Assembly (NCBI RefSeq): GCF_932276165.1
Contig: NC_064008.1
Span: forward strand, 253,001 to 317,000
Direction of reading: 5' to 3'
DNA: 64,000 nt
From: Plutella xylostella
Lineage: Eukaryota > Arthropoda > Insecta > Lepidoptera > Plutellidae
Within the stretch, counting starts at the first letter, position 1. Every line of letters begins with the position of its first letter. The position numbers and the translations under genes are program-made. The notes under the pieces were generated by a model that ran no database searches, was not told the DNA's origin, and saw nothing but the letters and a program-made list of their open reading frames with translations. Positions 1 through 10,810 of this stretch are shown one piece after another.

Positions 1-1567
1 GCATAAAACCTTTTTACGAGTTCCAAGGCTGTTACAGGTAGACCATTACCACAAACCAGCCTTAAAACAAAACCTGCACGATCAAATTTAGAGGCTAATA
101 AATTCAGAATTGAGATGATTTTTCAATACCCTTCAGTGTTATTGCTGAAATGTTTTGGCACACAAAAATGGATTCTAAATATTTTCTGATACAGTGTAGA
201 GTTGTTTAAAGTGCAGTTGAGATGTGTGGAAGGCTGCGTGAAAACTGTCGGGCTAGTGCAACATTTGGTCCGTACGTGCGAAGAGGGTGCCGCAAGGTAC
301 GATCCAGGGGCCGCTGAGTTTTGTTTTTTTCTGTGAAGGTGTTTGTTTGCGAGCGTTGGCGTTGAGGGTTCCCGCAACTCTTGCTTCTAGTTATTTTGTT
401 TTAGTTATATTCATGAATATGCCTATGGCAATAAAATATTTGATTTGATTTGATTTGTGTAGTAGTTAGTTTATGAGTATGACGGTTACGATCTCATACT
501 TTCACTGTTGTGTGTAAAATTCTTTCGGCTTTGCTAATTTCAATAATTGTTTACCGAAGTCATCGAATCTGCTCCTAGTGTAGGTAGGTAGGTATAGGGA
601 TGCCAGTAATCAGAAATATGAAATATTTCACGATAATGGCGTTTGTAGTCACATTCTAGGATCCTAATACTCCATAACACTCCCAAGAGACGCGCACTGA
701 TTTATTGATTAATGTCATCAATTTGATTCATGCCATTATTAGTCATTATTCACTACCGTAGAACTAATACATCATTATTATTATATAAATTTATTATCAT
801 ACTGAACCACATTAAAACATTTTCAATCACTCCTGCTGACACGCTTCTAAACACAATCGTATCATCGGTAACGGTCCGGAGGTTTTTGATTTTACAAAAG
901 AACTTTTATGGCTTATATTCACCTGCCGATGTCGGTCAAACAGACGTGATATTGTGGGTTGCCATAGTATCGGGGTTATATGATATTTGTTCGGTCTCCA
1001 GTCGGTAACCTTTGCATTCATAAAAGAATATTGATAACGTAATATTCTTCCGGCTTAAATAAATTTAGCACAACGTTGTTTTTGTTTTGTTCGCTTTTGT
1101 AACTGTAATTTTTTTGTAGAAAACAGTTATAAATACTTATTCTAATTTGTTACATCTACTACTTTCTCATTAATATTTTAGATCTCACTTTAGTGTCTTG
1201 AAGACACTGTTCAACAATGTCTGTACCCAGATCTTCATATCTATCCCGAAGATTTCCAATTGTAATAATTCAATGCCTACCTCCATTTCTTCTACAACAA
1301 GTGCAGCAAGTATAGTATCGAATTGCCACGTTAGCCTGTGATAGGTCCTAAGGCCTTAACTTGCAAAGTACAAACCTGTCTAATAGCTACTATTTAGTTA
1401 TAAGTACAACTATGTACCTATATCTTCTGGCACTGTGATTTGTTGTATATGTAAGAAAGTTGAATTTTATCTATCTAATCTCCACTGACCTGCACCCTGT
1501 TCTCCGTAATTACGTTAACCAAATACCAATTCTAACTCTTCTACATCTAGGTGTAATCTCCACTGAC
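1..1567. other. otp intron after exon 4, no exon found
   Basis: This stretch lies 3' of otp exon 4 on the gene's strand. I looked for the next exon, which should begin with the VWFQNRR part of the homeodomain, and did not find it, so it lies outside the window. Around 395-458 there is a plus-strand retroelement 3' tail: an AATAAA signal followed by a short TTTGA repeat. The remainder is AT-rich with no recognisable coding sequence. Confidence 0.6.
1476..1504 (-). repeat. partial copy of otp exon 4 end plus splice donor
   Basis: These 29 bases match 1554-1582 with one mismatch, 78 bp away. The 1554-1582 copy spans the real exon 4 end and its donor. The copy therefore contains 15 exon-like bases followed by gtcagtggagat, a donor as good as the authentic one. 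It lies downstream in the intron on the gene's strand, so it is a decoy or duplicate donor with no acceptor of its own that I can see. Confidence 0.8.
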
Positions 1568-1685
1568 CTGCACCCTGCTCTCAGTCAGTCCGATGCGCAT
1601 GGCGATCTCCTCCCGCATGAAGATGTCTGGGTAGTGCGTCTTCGAGAAGCAGCGCTCCAGCTCGTTCAGTTGTGCTGGTGTGAAC
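1568..1685 (-). CDS. otp: otp exon 4, homeodomain residues 8-46
   Basis: This exon encodes most of a paired-like homeodomain, beginning FTPAQLNELERCFSKTHYP and ending GLTESRVQ. This pattern, with ERCFSKTHYPDIFMREEIAM, is what I know from insect Orthopedia (Otp) and differs from Aristaless, Phox2 or Unc-4. The acceptor is attcgcag and the donor gtcagtgg. The exon's first base completes the split Arg codon from exon 3, and it ends in phase 0 after Q46. An intron between homeodomain residues 46 and 47 is the classical position in paired-class genes. Otp is a nuclear DNA-binding transcription factor used in neuroendocrine and hindgut development. Helix 3 with W48, F49 and N51 is encoded by the missing next exon, so this window holds an incomplete gene rather than a pseudogene. 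Confidence 0.93.
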
Positions 1686-2555
1686 CTGCGAATGGGGACT
1701 TTTATTAGATAGATAGTTAGAATACACTTTATTTTTACACCAAATAATAATAACTACATTGACGTTGTAACTTAATTAGGGTATAAAAGGCGGTCTTATC
1801 AATTGAAGCAATCTCTGCCAGACAACCTTCGGATGGAGGGAATATATCACTATAATTATTAGTGTTTAAGGTTAGACATCATATCGGGGTAAAATAAATG
1901 ATACTGTAGGTATTGCTATACTAAGTACACATTATTCGCAGTTTTCTATGAGAATAGAACACTAGACTACACATACACCCGTGATCTTCTTGGTCGCTCA
2001 TCAGCACATAGTATTAACCACTATATCTAGACCTATTTCGCTCTACTAGTGCTGAGTCTCTTCTGCCTAGTTTCTTTTGTTACCAATACATAATAACCAC
2101 TAAATATCATAGTAACCCTTCAACCCTGGTTCCGTTACAAGGTTAGGTGTGCCTTTTGCTAAGTCTTTTTGTCTAAAAATCTTATGCCTGTCTAGTCGAG
2201 TCAAATTCATAGTATAACGCACTCACGAGCAATGTAAAAGTTCTAGTGACATAGCACCAAATTACTCCTAAACGGAAAAGACTAGCTTAATGAGGCCGTC
2301 TGCAATATTTAATTGATTTAAATCAAATCAAATATTTAATTGCATTTCGCAGCGCATTACAATATTACCAACTGAAAATGTAAATATTTTGTACAAGTTC
2401 TAAATCAAAAACATAGTTTAAAAAATTGGGGTCATTAATTTGATTTCGACATTTTGTCAGTGGAACTTTTTCATTACATCAAGTAATAATAGTCTCTATT
2501 TTTTTAAATGCGACTACCACTTTATCTAGACCCCCTGATCCCCTTCTACTCTCAC
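1686..2555 (-). other. otp intron 3
   Basis: An 870-bp intron in minus orientation, starting with gtgagag next to exon 3 and ending with a cgcag acceptor before exon 4. It contains one MITE copy (2221-2477) and nothing else I recognise. Confidence 0.85.
2221..2477. mobile_element. MITE, ACTCAC-terminated family, copy 1
   Basis: The ends are near-inverted repeats: ACTCACGAGCAATG with AAAAGTTC at the left, GTGGAACTTTTTCATTAC at the right. The interior shares blocks such as CCTAAACGGAAAAGACTAGC with copies at 10811, 49209 and 59551. It has no coding capacity. It sits inside otp intron 3. Confidence 0.75.
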
Positions 2556-2661
2556 CTGGTCCGGTGTCTCTTCTGCTTGGTGGGCTTGTCGCTGTCAGAC
2601 GCGGAGGAGCCCATGCTGACCGGCACCGCGGACATGTGAGGGGTGTGCTGCTGGTGGAGAC
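2556..2661 (-). CDS. otp: otp exon 3, start of homeodomain
   Basis: This exon encodes a His/Gln and Ser-rich stretch (LHQQHTPHMSAVPVSMG...) ending in KPTKQKRHRTR, the basic N-terminal arm of the Otp homeodomain. The acceptor is actaccgcag and the donor gtgagag. Two leading bases complete a Gly codon from exon 2 (phase 1), and the final AG is completed by G of exon 4 to give Arg7 of the homeodomain. The exon is 106 bp with 34 whole codons. Its GC-rich composition stands out from the AT-rich intron on both sides. The N-terminal arm makes minor-groove contacts in homeodomain proteins. Confidence 0.92.
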
Positions 2662-2769
2662 CTGCGGTAGTGAGCTTTGTTAGTTGGGGGTAAGGGTGGA
2701 AATCGCTGTGCTGTGGCATGTACATCTAGAGGAGATAATAATACACATCTATAACAAGTTTTATCGCAT

Positions 2770-2940
2770 TGTTCACAAGCCACTGCTACCTTTCATGTCA
2801 TATCACTCCATCCATCCTTCACAAAAGCAGCAATGCATCACTTCCATTGTTATTGTTCACTCTCCACTGCTTCCATTCCGTTTACTGCTCCCTAACTATT
2901 CCTTACAAATGCATCAATGCATTTACTACGTTGTGATCAA
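2770..2940. repeat. diverged minisatellite copies in otp intron 2
   Basis: Two imperfect copies of a pyrimidine-rich unit (…CACTGCTTCCATTCC…TTACAAATGCATCAATG…) resemble the array at 9545-9930. The two blocks were probably contiguous before the DNA transposon at 2987-9535 inserted between them. Confidence 0.6.
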
Positions 2941-4110
2941 AACATTCCAGCTAATGTTGAGCATTGGGCGCCATAGATACTACGTAGGGTAACGTAACGT
3001 ACCTTGGGACGCTTGTACCTCGGGACATTGATTGTATTTTAAAAACCGGCTACATAAACACATTAAAATTCTACCCTAGGCATAGTATTTTACTCGCTTG
3101 GCAAAACTAGTGAGTCTCGTGATCATACCAGCATCGTTTTTTTTTTTTTTTTTTCGCCTGGCAACCCTGGCGAATAGCTGTCAATGAAACAGCTGCTTAA
3201 AATTAAATTAATTTTATTCATTAAAAACTAGTTAATAAGCTTAAAATCATTGTAATAGTAAAAATCTAGTGCTAATTCAAGTAACTAAAGTGAATTTTGT
3301 GCCTCACAACATAGTTATAACCTAATTGGTGAGCTTGGAAATTGGACTCACCGGTGACCTGTCAAATTTCGAATTTGCAACGAAATATCAGGCGAGTATT
3401 GTGTAAAATTATCTATAATTATTAAGTATTTTCTCCCCTTAGTCTTAATATCTTGTCTAATTCTATATAACCACCTATTACAACGTTCTTTTCCGTTAAT
3501 TTTGTATTTCCTACCCTTTTTTTTTTCATTACTAATTTGCTACTATAATTTAGTATTTTCACTTTAGTATTCCTATCTATCAATAACTGTAGTCTCCCTA
3601 TGTTTCATTGTTATACTTTCTATTTCATTTCAATTTAATCACAATATAGTTAGAAGAACAAGTTGCAGTATAGAATTTATATATTATATTTTTTAAAACT
3701 TGTGTTGTAGGTTTTATTTTTTCATAAGTACTAACATAACCTTGTCCCCATCCCTGTAGTCTTGGTTTAGGTACTTTAGGGACATAAATCCTTCTATGAC
3801 TCGTGTGCTCGTTTCACTTGACTAATATGTGGAAGTGAATTTGAATGCCTATACTTGTTACATAGATAACTAACATTCACTTCCTTAGACTAGCTTAGCT
3901 ACCAAATAAGTAAACTAGGTACTTTTTATGCTTACATAATTACATAAATATATATATTTTCTTATTTTTAATATCTTTTAACACCTTGTTGTCCTGTAAT
4001 CATTGTAACAGTGATAAACAATTTCATATCTCACTAGTTTAACTACCAATCTTCATTATCTATCGATATACTACCGTACTCCCCCGTGTGGTTTCAGGAA
4101 ACTACCAAAG

Positions 4111-5743
4111 ATGATGACCCGTGGGAAAGCACAAACCCGTGACCTGGAGCTCCAGCTGAGGAACACACTCGAAGACCTTAAAGCATCTCGAGACCTGTCT
4201 GATCAACTGATGAAAGAACGGGAAGAAAATGAGAAGGAATTTGAATGTCTCTTGAAAAAGAACACATCCCTGAAGAATGTTGTGACCGAGTTAGATATCC
4301 AATGTCAGGACTTGCAAGGCAAATGTGACGAGTTGAGTAACTTGCTACACTCATACCAGCAATGCCAAGATATACACGAAGTCACCCTGTCTCAGATTCA
4401 CAGCCTTGAACAACAGCTGGCAGAGTCAAATGCTGAAATCCACAGACTGAATGAGAAGAAACAGCATGATGCAAATAATGAAACAATGGCCTTGTATGAC
4501 GAACTAGTTAGCTCCCACTCAAAAACTGTGCCTACAATAGACCTAACCACACCTTGTAAGGAACTGCAATATGATGATTGTTGTGAAAAGAAAATCAAGA
4601 TAATAGGTGCAAATAAACTAAAGAAATATTGTAGAATAAATAGATTTATAAGTAGAACTAAGAAAACAATCAAGAAATATAAGACCATCCCACACCAACC
4701 TTTAAAAACAGAAAAGGTGAGACTTGGAACACTGGTCCAAAAATACGAGAAAGAAATTTCTAAACAAAACCAGGAGCTCGCAGACTGCAACGAACAGTAC
4801 GAGATAAATATGGCGATGCTACAACAAAGACTAAATAACTTGAAGTTAGTCTTAAACACTCCAAGGGTACCATCTACTGAGGAAAACACCACCAGCTCCC
4901 AGATGTCAGCGGCTCTGGCTCTATCAGAGGCCACCCAAGATGCATCACCTGGCACTCATACCAGTGACATTGCCAAGCAGCTGCAGCAGTCCACCCCGGC
5001 CTCCACCACGTGCACTCCAGATGAGTTCCGGCCAGATGGATTCTGCAACGACGAGCCCGCCACGCCATCACTCTATACTCCAATGTCAAAGCAGCCCGCA
5101 GTGACCCCAGCCTCGTCTTCATGTACCAGTCTGCAAGAAGAAGCCCCATCGAGTAGCTACAGTTGTTCTCCTTATGAGACAATTGTTTTTTCTGATAAGT
5201 TAGGTAGTAAAATGGGCTATATGCTGAACGACTATCTCAGGCAAAAAGTAGTTAATATATGTATGCCAGGTGCCTCATTTAAGCAAATTGTAGATAGGAT
5301 AGTGTCAGGGCAATACAGCTTGAATACTACAATAGTATTACTAGTAGGAAATAGCATAGAAGTAGAGAAAGAGGACATAATTCAATGTAATGACGCACTT
5401 TCTTCTATTAATGTTAGGAAAACCATTATTTGTGCTTTCCCTTACTCCAAAGCAGAATAATTACATAGGTGATTTAAATATGTTATTATTTAACATGACC
5501 TTTGGTGACAGAGAAAGAATGATGTATTTCGATACAAATAAATTTATTCATAATTTTATTTTGACTAAGAGTACATTATTTGTACCTAAGTTTTATAAGC
5601 GACAGATAGCTAAATTGTTAGCTTACAATATTTATGACCCTGTTATAAGTAGTATAACAGAAGTAGGACCAACTGATACGATAGTTAGTAGTAATACTAA
5701 TGTAAATTTAAACTGCCATGCACGACAAGAGATGAGCAACTGA
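4111..5743 (+). pseudogene. CR1-type LINE ORF1, frameshifted
   Basis: The first 449 codons (4111-5460) begin with a long coiled coil (residues about 5-130, many Leu/Glu/Lys heptads) and a low-complexity Thr/Ser/Pro middle. They end in a compact domain around VVNICMPGASFKQIVD. After about position 5450 the similarity continues in another frame (through 5743), so a single indel separates the two parts. The C-terminal block looks like the esterase/SGNH-like domain reported in some CR1 ORF1 proteins; that is an impression, not a verified match. ORF1 proteins bind element RNA. No CCHC knuckle is visible. The second frame ends with a TGA at 5741-5743 that overlaps the opening of ORF2. Confidence 0.75.
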
Positions 5744-8595
5744 GAGTTGTACACCAGAACATTCAGGGGCTTTCTCGCAAACTTCTAATGCTAGAGTTAT
5801 TTTTAGAACAATACGACATAGACATAATTTGTATTACTGAGCATCACCTTAAAAATGATGACATGAATTTTAATGTAAAAAATTATAATGTTATTAGCTC
5901 ATTTAATAGGAAATCGTTAGACAAAGGAGGATCATTAATAATTGTAAAGAAAAATTTAAAATGTAAGGATAGGAAAGACATTGTAAAATTATCGGTCGAA
6001 AGAATAGCTGAACTAGCTTGTGTTGAGATGGACAAGTATATAATTTTAAGCGTGTACAGGCCCCCCTCTTCTGACTATAAAGTATTTGAGAAAGTGATGG
6101 AGGATAGTCTTACCATCTTATCTAAGAGCTCAAAACAAGTGGTCGTGGTGGGAGATTTTAATATTGATTTATTAGTTGAGACTTCTATGAAATGTTGTAT
6201 AATTAATTTGTTCAAGTCATATAATTTAAGTAATGTCTTCCTGGAACCTACCAGAATTACTCCCACCTCAGCCACTTGTATTGACAATATTTACTGTAAT
6301 TGTGATTTTACTAATCATTCTGTAATCAATTGCTTACCATCCGACCACAGTGGGCAAATTATTACGTTTCCTTGTACTTTTGAACGTAAGTCAGCCACTT
6401 TCAAGTTCAGACCAGTAACATCATACAGAATTGATAAGTTTAAATCTCGATTGAACAGTAAACTTGACTACTGTAGAAGCTCTGAAAGAAATCCCAATGA
6501 TGCCTTTAAGGAAATATTTCAAGGTTTGTCTCAAGAATTTGAAAACGTGTTCACTAAGAAAGAAGTAGATGTTAATTGTAAACTAAGTCTTAATGATTGG
6601 GCAACATCGGGAATTTATAAGAGCAGACGTAAATTATATGATCTCTATGAACAGCGTACATTTACTCATGACGATAACTTTAGAGATTATGTAAAGAAAT
6701 ATACAAAGATATTCAAAGCCGTTTGCCACCAAGCTAAATCAGATTATATAAATAGAAAGATTAAAAACTCTAATAACAAGATTAAAACCGTATGGAATAT
6801 CATTAATACTGAAACCGGGAAGAATAAACCACGTGATTTAAATTTTGAACTTAAAATTAATGATAAAATTGTTTCATCTAGTGAAGAAGTGGCTTCCGTC
6901 TTTGAAGATTTTTTCCGTAGTATACCGTTAGCTACAACTGAGAACCTTGATTCATCTTGCGCTGAAGCTGAACGTTTGCTAAGAGGGAATGCACCGCCTT
7001 GCGATCTCGACTTTCAATTTCATGGTATAAATACACAGACCATAATTACCACTTATAAAGAATTAAATTTAAAAATGACAGAAGATTTATGGGGCATGTC
7101 CGTTAAAGTTATTAGTCATGTTATTGATATCCTAGCACCCCACTTGGCTAATCTTTTTAACAGATGCATTGAGGTCGGTGTATTCCCCGATTTGATGAAA
7201 CTTAGTAAACTAATACCGCTTTTTAAATCTGGTGAGAAAAATGATCCCAATAATTTTAGGCCTGTATCAGTTTTGCCAGTACTGAGTAAAATATTTGAAA
7301 AAATTATGCTGCATCAAATGCTTTCGCACTTTAGTATTCACGGCCTTCTCCATAACCAACAGTTCGGTTTCACCAAAGGTCGATCTACAACTGACGCTGG
7401 TGTCGCGTTGGTCAAACACATATTTAGTGCTTGGGAGGAACGTCTTGATGCTGTGGGTGTATTTTGCGATCTATCGAAAGCATTTGATTGTGTGGATCAT
7501 GCCACTCTACTTATGAAACTTAAATATTATGGGCTAACTGGCAAAGCTCTTACATTATTGGAATCATACTTGAGCAACAGAACTCAACTAGTTGACATAA
7601 ATGGAGTGCGTTCGGCTGGCTGTACTGTCAGTATGGGTGTTCCCCAAGGCTCGATTTTAGGACCATTCTTGTTTCTTGTATATGTTAACGATTTACCGTT
7701 TTTGGTAGATAAATTATGTGAGATAGTACTGTTTGCTGATGATACTTCACTTATATTTAAGTTGAAGCGACAAGAAGTCAATTTTGACAATGCAAACAGT
7801 ACTCTTTCCATAGTTGCTAATTGGTTCACTGTAAATAATTTAGCTCTTAACTCCAAGAAAACAAAATGAATTAAATTCACTTTGCCTAATGTAAGACAAG
7901 TAGAGACATATTTGACATTGAATAACGATAAGCTAGAGTTAGTAAATGAAACGGTATTCCTGGGTATTACAATTGACTCAAAGTTGCAATGGGGACCCCA
8001 TATTGAGAGGATAGCCGGTAGATTGAGTTCTGCAGCTTATGCGGTTAGAACCATTAGACAGTTAACAGATGTAGATACAGCCAGGCTTGTGTATTTTAGT
8101 TATTTTCATAGTGTTATGTCTTACGGAATTCTATTGTGGGGACGAGCGGCTGACATTAATCAAATCTTTGTTCTGCAAAAACGAGCAATTCGAGCCATAT
8201 ATGTATTAGGGTCTAGAATTTCATTAAGAGATACGTTTAAGGAAATAGGTATACTAACTGTTCCATGCCAATATATCTATGAAAATATTATGTATGTTCG
8301 TAAAAACTTAAATTCATTTAGTAAAGTAGGAGCCACTCACGGTATTGAGACCAGAAACAAAAATAAGTTGCTTTTCCCCACACTCAGACTTTCGAAAACA
8401 AACACATCATTCATGGGGAACTGTATACGCTTTTATAATAAATTATCAAATGAAGCAATAAACCTTACTGAGCAAAAATTTAAGAATTATGTTAAAGCTA
8501 CATTATGTAGTAAAGCTTACTATAGTATAAATGATTATTTAAACGACAAAAACGCGTGGTCTTGTCCACCTCAGCTAAGGCTATTGAAAAAATGA
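5701..8595 (+). pseudogene. CR1-type LINE ORF2: endonuclease and reverse transcriptase
   Basis: The frame opens at 5701, and an endonuclease start motif (VVHQNIQGLS) lies upstream of the first ATG at 5788, so translation may begin by reinitiation after ORF1. Endonuclease landmarks: ITEHHL, SVYRPPSS, GDFNIDLL, SDHSGQI. Reverse transcriptase landmarks: FRPVSVLPVLSKIFEK, QFGFTKGRST, DLSKAFDCVDH, GVPQGSILGP, and FADD at 7732-7743. One in-frame TGA at 7867-7869 splits an otherwise continuous reading frame: the part after it (7870-8595) carries the thumb and C-terminal region. No other stop or frameshift is visible in about 2.9 kb, so this copy decayed little after insertion. Confidence 0.9.
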
Positions 8596-8763
8596 AATGG
8601 ATATAGGTACTTAAGTAAAATTGTAGGTACTAGATATAAGTAAAAATTGTAATAGATTATAAGGAAAAAGTTGAAAAGATGCTCGAGGAGTTTCTTTCGC
8701 CATTTCTTTCCTTCTCAATGACGGGGCCTTTGTGAAATGGTGGTAGATGACTATCGACAAATA

Positions 8764-8864
8764 ATTGTAAAATTTTACGTCGATTAAACCATTTGAATTT
8801 GAATTTGAAAAATTTGAAAAAAAAAAAAAAACCATTTGAATTTGAATTTGAATTTGAATTTGAA
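8764..8864 (+). repeat. LINE 3' terminal TTTGAA microsatellite
   Basis: Two runs of TTTGAA units are separated by a 14-A stretch. They mark the 3' end of the CR1-type element; the second run may be a slippage duplication during reverse transcription. Confidence 0.8.
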
Positions 8865-9109
8865 CATCGAGTGTGTGGTGAAGACAATATGAAGTTTTTT
8901 TGAGTCAAAAGTAGCTTTTGTATAGTTTTTTGTGTTGCTTTATCTCATTGAGGCATGCTCAAAATAAAAACATGGATGTCACGTATAACTTTTCAGTTAT
9001 TTAATTTTATGACATGGCAATTGTCTGTAAGATTCCTAAATTAAAAATAAAGATATTTAAATTTTGGTTAAATATTGCTTTTTTGTACCTTGGGACACGA
9101 TTAAATTTG

Positions 9110-9322
9110 TACCTTGGGACACTGTTTCCTATGGCTTTGTACTATGGAAAATGCAAACATCTAAATAACGCCTTATATCTCTGTTCTTATTAGTGCCAGA
9201 GTGAAACTAGACAGAAGAGAGATGCAGTAAATCAATAAGAACAGAAATATAAGGCGTTATTTAGAAGTTTGCATTTTCCATAGTACAAAGCTATAGGAAA
9301 CAGTGTCCCAAGGTACAAACGT
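9110..9322. repeat. inverted repeat inside DNA transposon
   Basis: Arms of about 85 bp (GGACACTGTTTCCTATGGCT… and its complement) flank a loop of about 40 bp. Both arms end in GTACCTTGGGACA motifs. This can fold into a hairpin and is part of the transposon's subterminal region. Confidence 0.75.
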
Positions 9323-9544
9323 GTAACGTACCTTGGGTCAAAACAAGCATTTTTACTTTTATCTTAATTTAATAAAATCCGGCCACACTAAAGCTTTAGC
9401 ACAAATACTAGTGATAATAGATTATATATCCTACCGAATAAAGAAAATTTCACATTCATATCTTAGTTGTACGCTGCGATAGCTTCATTCAAAGTTGGGG
9501 TAGTCGAAAATGTCCCTAGGTACGTTACGTTACCCTACTTTAAA

Positions 9545-9930
9545 TAATAATCAACTTATATACTAACCGACATTCTCTCCAAATACTGCTAACAGAAGCA
9601 TCAATCAACCTGCGTTGCGTTCGAGACAAACCCGGCAGTGTGAGACCATACGTCTTACGTACTCTGATAATGTCACCACTTAAACATGAGGCGATACTAC
9701 CGCATTGCTCACCATGCACCAATGGACTGCCATCTTTCTTCCCACATCTCCTCAACCATCCCTTACAAGAGCATCAATGTATCACCTGCGTTGTGTTCGA
9801 AACCAATCATGATATCATCCTAATACTAAAAGACATTATCGCATCATCCAACATACACTGCTTTCTTTCCTCACATTTCTCCTTAACTTCTTCTAACAAA
9901 AGCATCAATGCACTACCTGCGTTGTGTTCG
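9545..9930. repeat. minisatellite carrying copies of otp exon 2 donor
   Basis: The block GCATCAATG..ACCTGCGTTGTGTTCG occurs at 9902-9930 (authentic exon 2 end and donor), 9771-9799 and, more diverged, at 9598-9623. A still weaker copy is at 2911-2938. Spacings are 131 and 173 bp. On the gene's strand each of the nearer copies reproduces the last 14 exon bases plus a GT donor. Between blocks the units share a pyrimidine-rich stretch. Confidence 0.8.
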
Positions 9931-10027
9931 TGTCGTATGCCGGCGATGTGTAGCCTCGCGTGCGCATGGTGCGGGCGCTCCAACAACTTGGGCTCGTGCT
10001 TCGGCTCGTCCCCGCACTCCTTGTGAC
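9917..10027 (-). CDS. otp: otp exon 2
   Basis: A 111-bp exon with acceptor ctctcgtcag and donor gtagtgc. It opens with two bases that complete a Gly codon from exon 1 and ends with one base completed by exon 3, so the phases agree on both sides and the frame stays open. It encodes a charged, His-rich segment (GHKECGDEPKHEPKLLERP…). The GHKE motif after the leader resembles the position of GHRE in vertebrate OTP; that comparison is from memory. GC content is far above the flanks. Both splice sites lie within tandem arrays containing extra copies of those sites, so alternative splice-site use is possible, although the nearest upstream acceptor copy would run into a stop within a few codons. Confidence 0.78.
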
Positions 10028-10620
10028 CTGACGAGAGAGATGGGGATATGTAGAGTGCTGTTTGTGAGAGAGAGTTGGTGATATGTAGACGGTGATTTAT
10101 GGGCTACAGATGGTTGCGGTCAGGACTCCTTGTGACCTGGAGACAGAGATGGGGATGTGTAGTGTTGTGTTGGTGGGATAGAGAGGGAAATTTTCATGGA
10201 AGTCTGCACTCCTTGTGACAGCTGTGACCTGGAGAGAGAGATGGGGATATGTAGAGTGGTGCTGGTGGGATAGAGAGGGAAGCGTTGGTGGTTCTTAGCA
10301 ATTTTTGAGAGCTGGAGAGAGAAAGAGATGGTGATAATAATGTAGACGGTGGTTGGTAAGATAGAGATGGAAGTATTAGTAGTTGTCATCACTCCTTGAG
10401 ATCTGGGGGTAGAAATGGTGATATGAAGAGTAGCACTGGTGAAATAGAGCGAAGTATTCGTGGCTATCATCACTCTTTGTGACAGGATAGAGATGGTGAT
10501 ATGTAGAGTAGTGCTGGAGGGATAAAGAGGGAAGTATTGGTGGTTTTCACCACTCCTTGTGACTTGGAGAGGGAAAGAGATGATGAAATGTAGAGAGGTG
10601 TTGCTAAGATACAGATAGAA
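10015..10620. repeat. minisatellite carrying copies of otp exon 2 acceptor
   Basis: The block CACTCCTTGTGACCTGG followed by AGAGAGATGGGGATATGTAGAG occurs at 10015 (the authentic exon 2 acceptor), 10125, 10207, 10390, 10471 and 10551, with unit lengths of about 80-180 bp. On the gene's strand several copies recreate a pyrimidine-AG acceptor followed by GTCACAAGGAGT, the first bases of exon 2. Confidence 0.8.
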
Positions 10621-10810
10621 GTATTATTTGAAAACCTGATGATTGTTCATTAATGGGTACAAAAATAGTAGCAACTTGAGTCACATGGGAGCTGAGAGTA
10701 AGAGATGGTCATAATATGTAGAGTTGTAGAGTTTATAAAATGAACAGATATGGTGGAATTGAAGATCCCGAGACTACCTGAATATCAAAATTTTATAATT
10801 TATTCAAGTA

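Larger units (their letters stand above)
3137..8864 (+). mobile_element. CR1-superfamily non-LTR retrotransposon, near full length
   Basis: A 5' untranslated region of about 950 bp is followed by a coiled-coil ORF1, an endonuclease-reverse transcriptase ORF2, a short 3' region and a terminal TTTGAA microsatellite. Microsatellite 3' tails, rather than poly(A), are typical of CR1-group elements. The insert is bounded by CATCG on both sides (3132-3136 and 8865-8869), a candidate 5-bp target duplication, and starts with an 18-T run. It inserted into the DNA transposon at 2987-9535. Both ORFs carry disabling lesions, so this copy is dead. Confidence 0.85.
2987..9535. mobile_element. non-autonomous DNA transposon, interrupted by CR1 LINE
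   Basis: The ends are inverted: GGGTAACGTAACGTACC at the left and GTACGTTACGTTACCC at the right. Each is flanked by TA, consistent with a TA target duplication. GTACCTTGGGACA-like motifs recur under both ends (2996-3030, 9085-9125, 9300-9340, 9510-9525), as expected for subterminal transposase-binding repeats. Without the LINE at 3137-8864 the element would be about 820 bp and has no transposase. A second, one-sided copy lies at 48722-48875. The superfamily is not assigned: the TA duplication alone fits several. Confidence 0.75.

Noticed and set aside
10120..10473. 117-codon minus-strand open frame
   Set aside because: It is produced by the minisatellite units; the amino-acid repeats follow the DNA repeats and the frame has no homologue or splice context.
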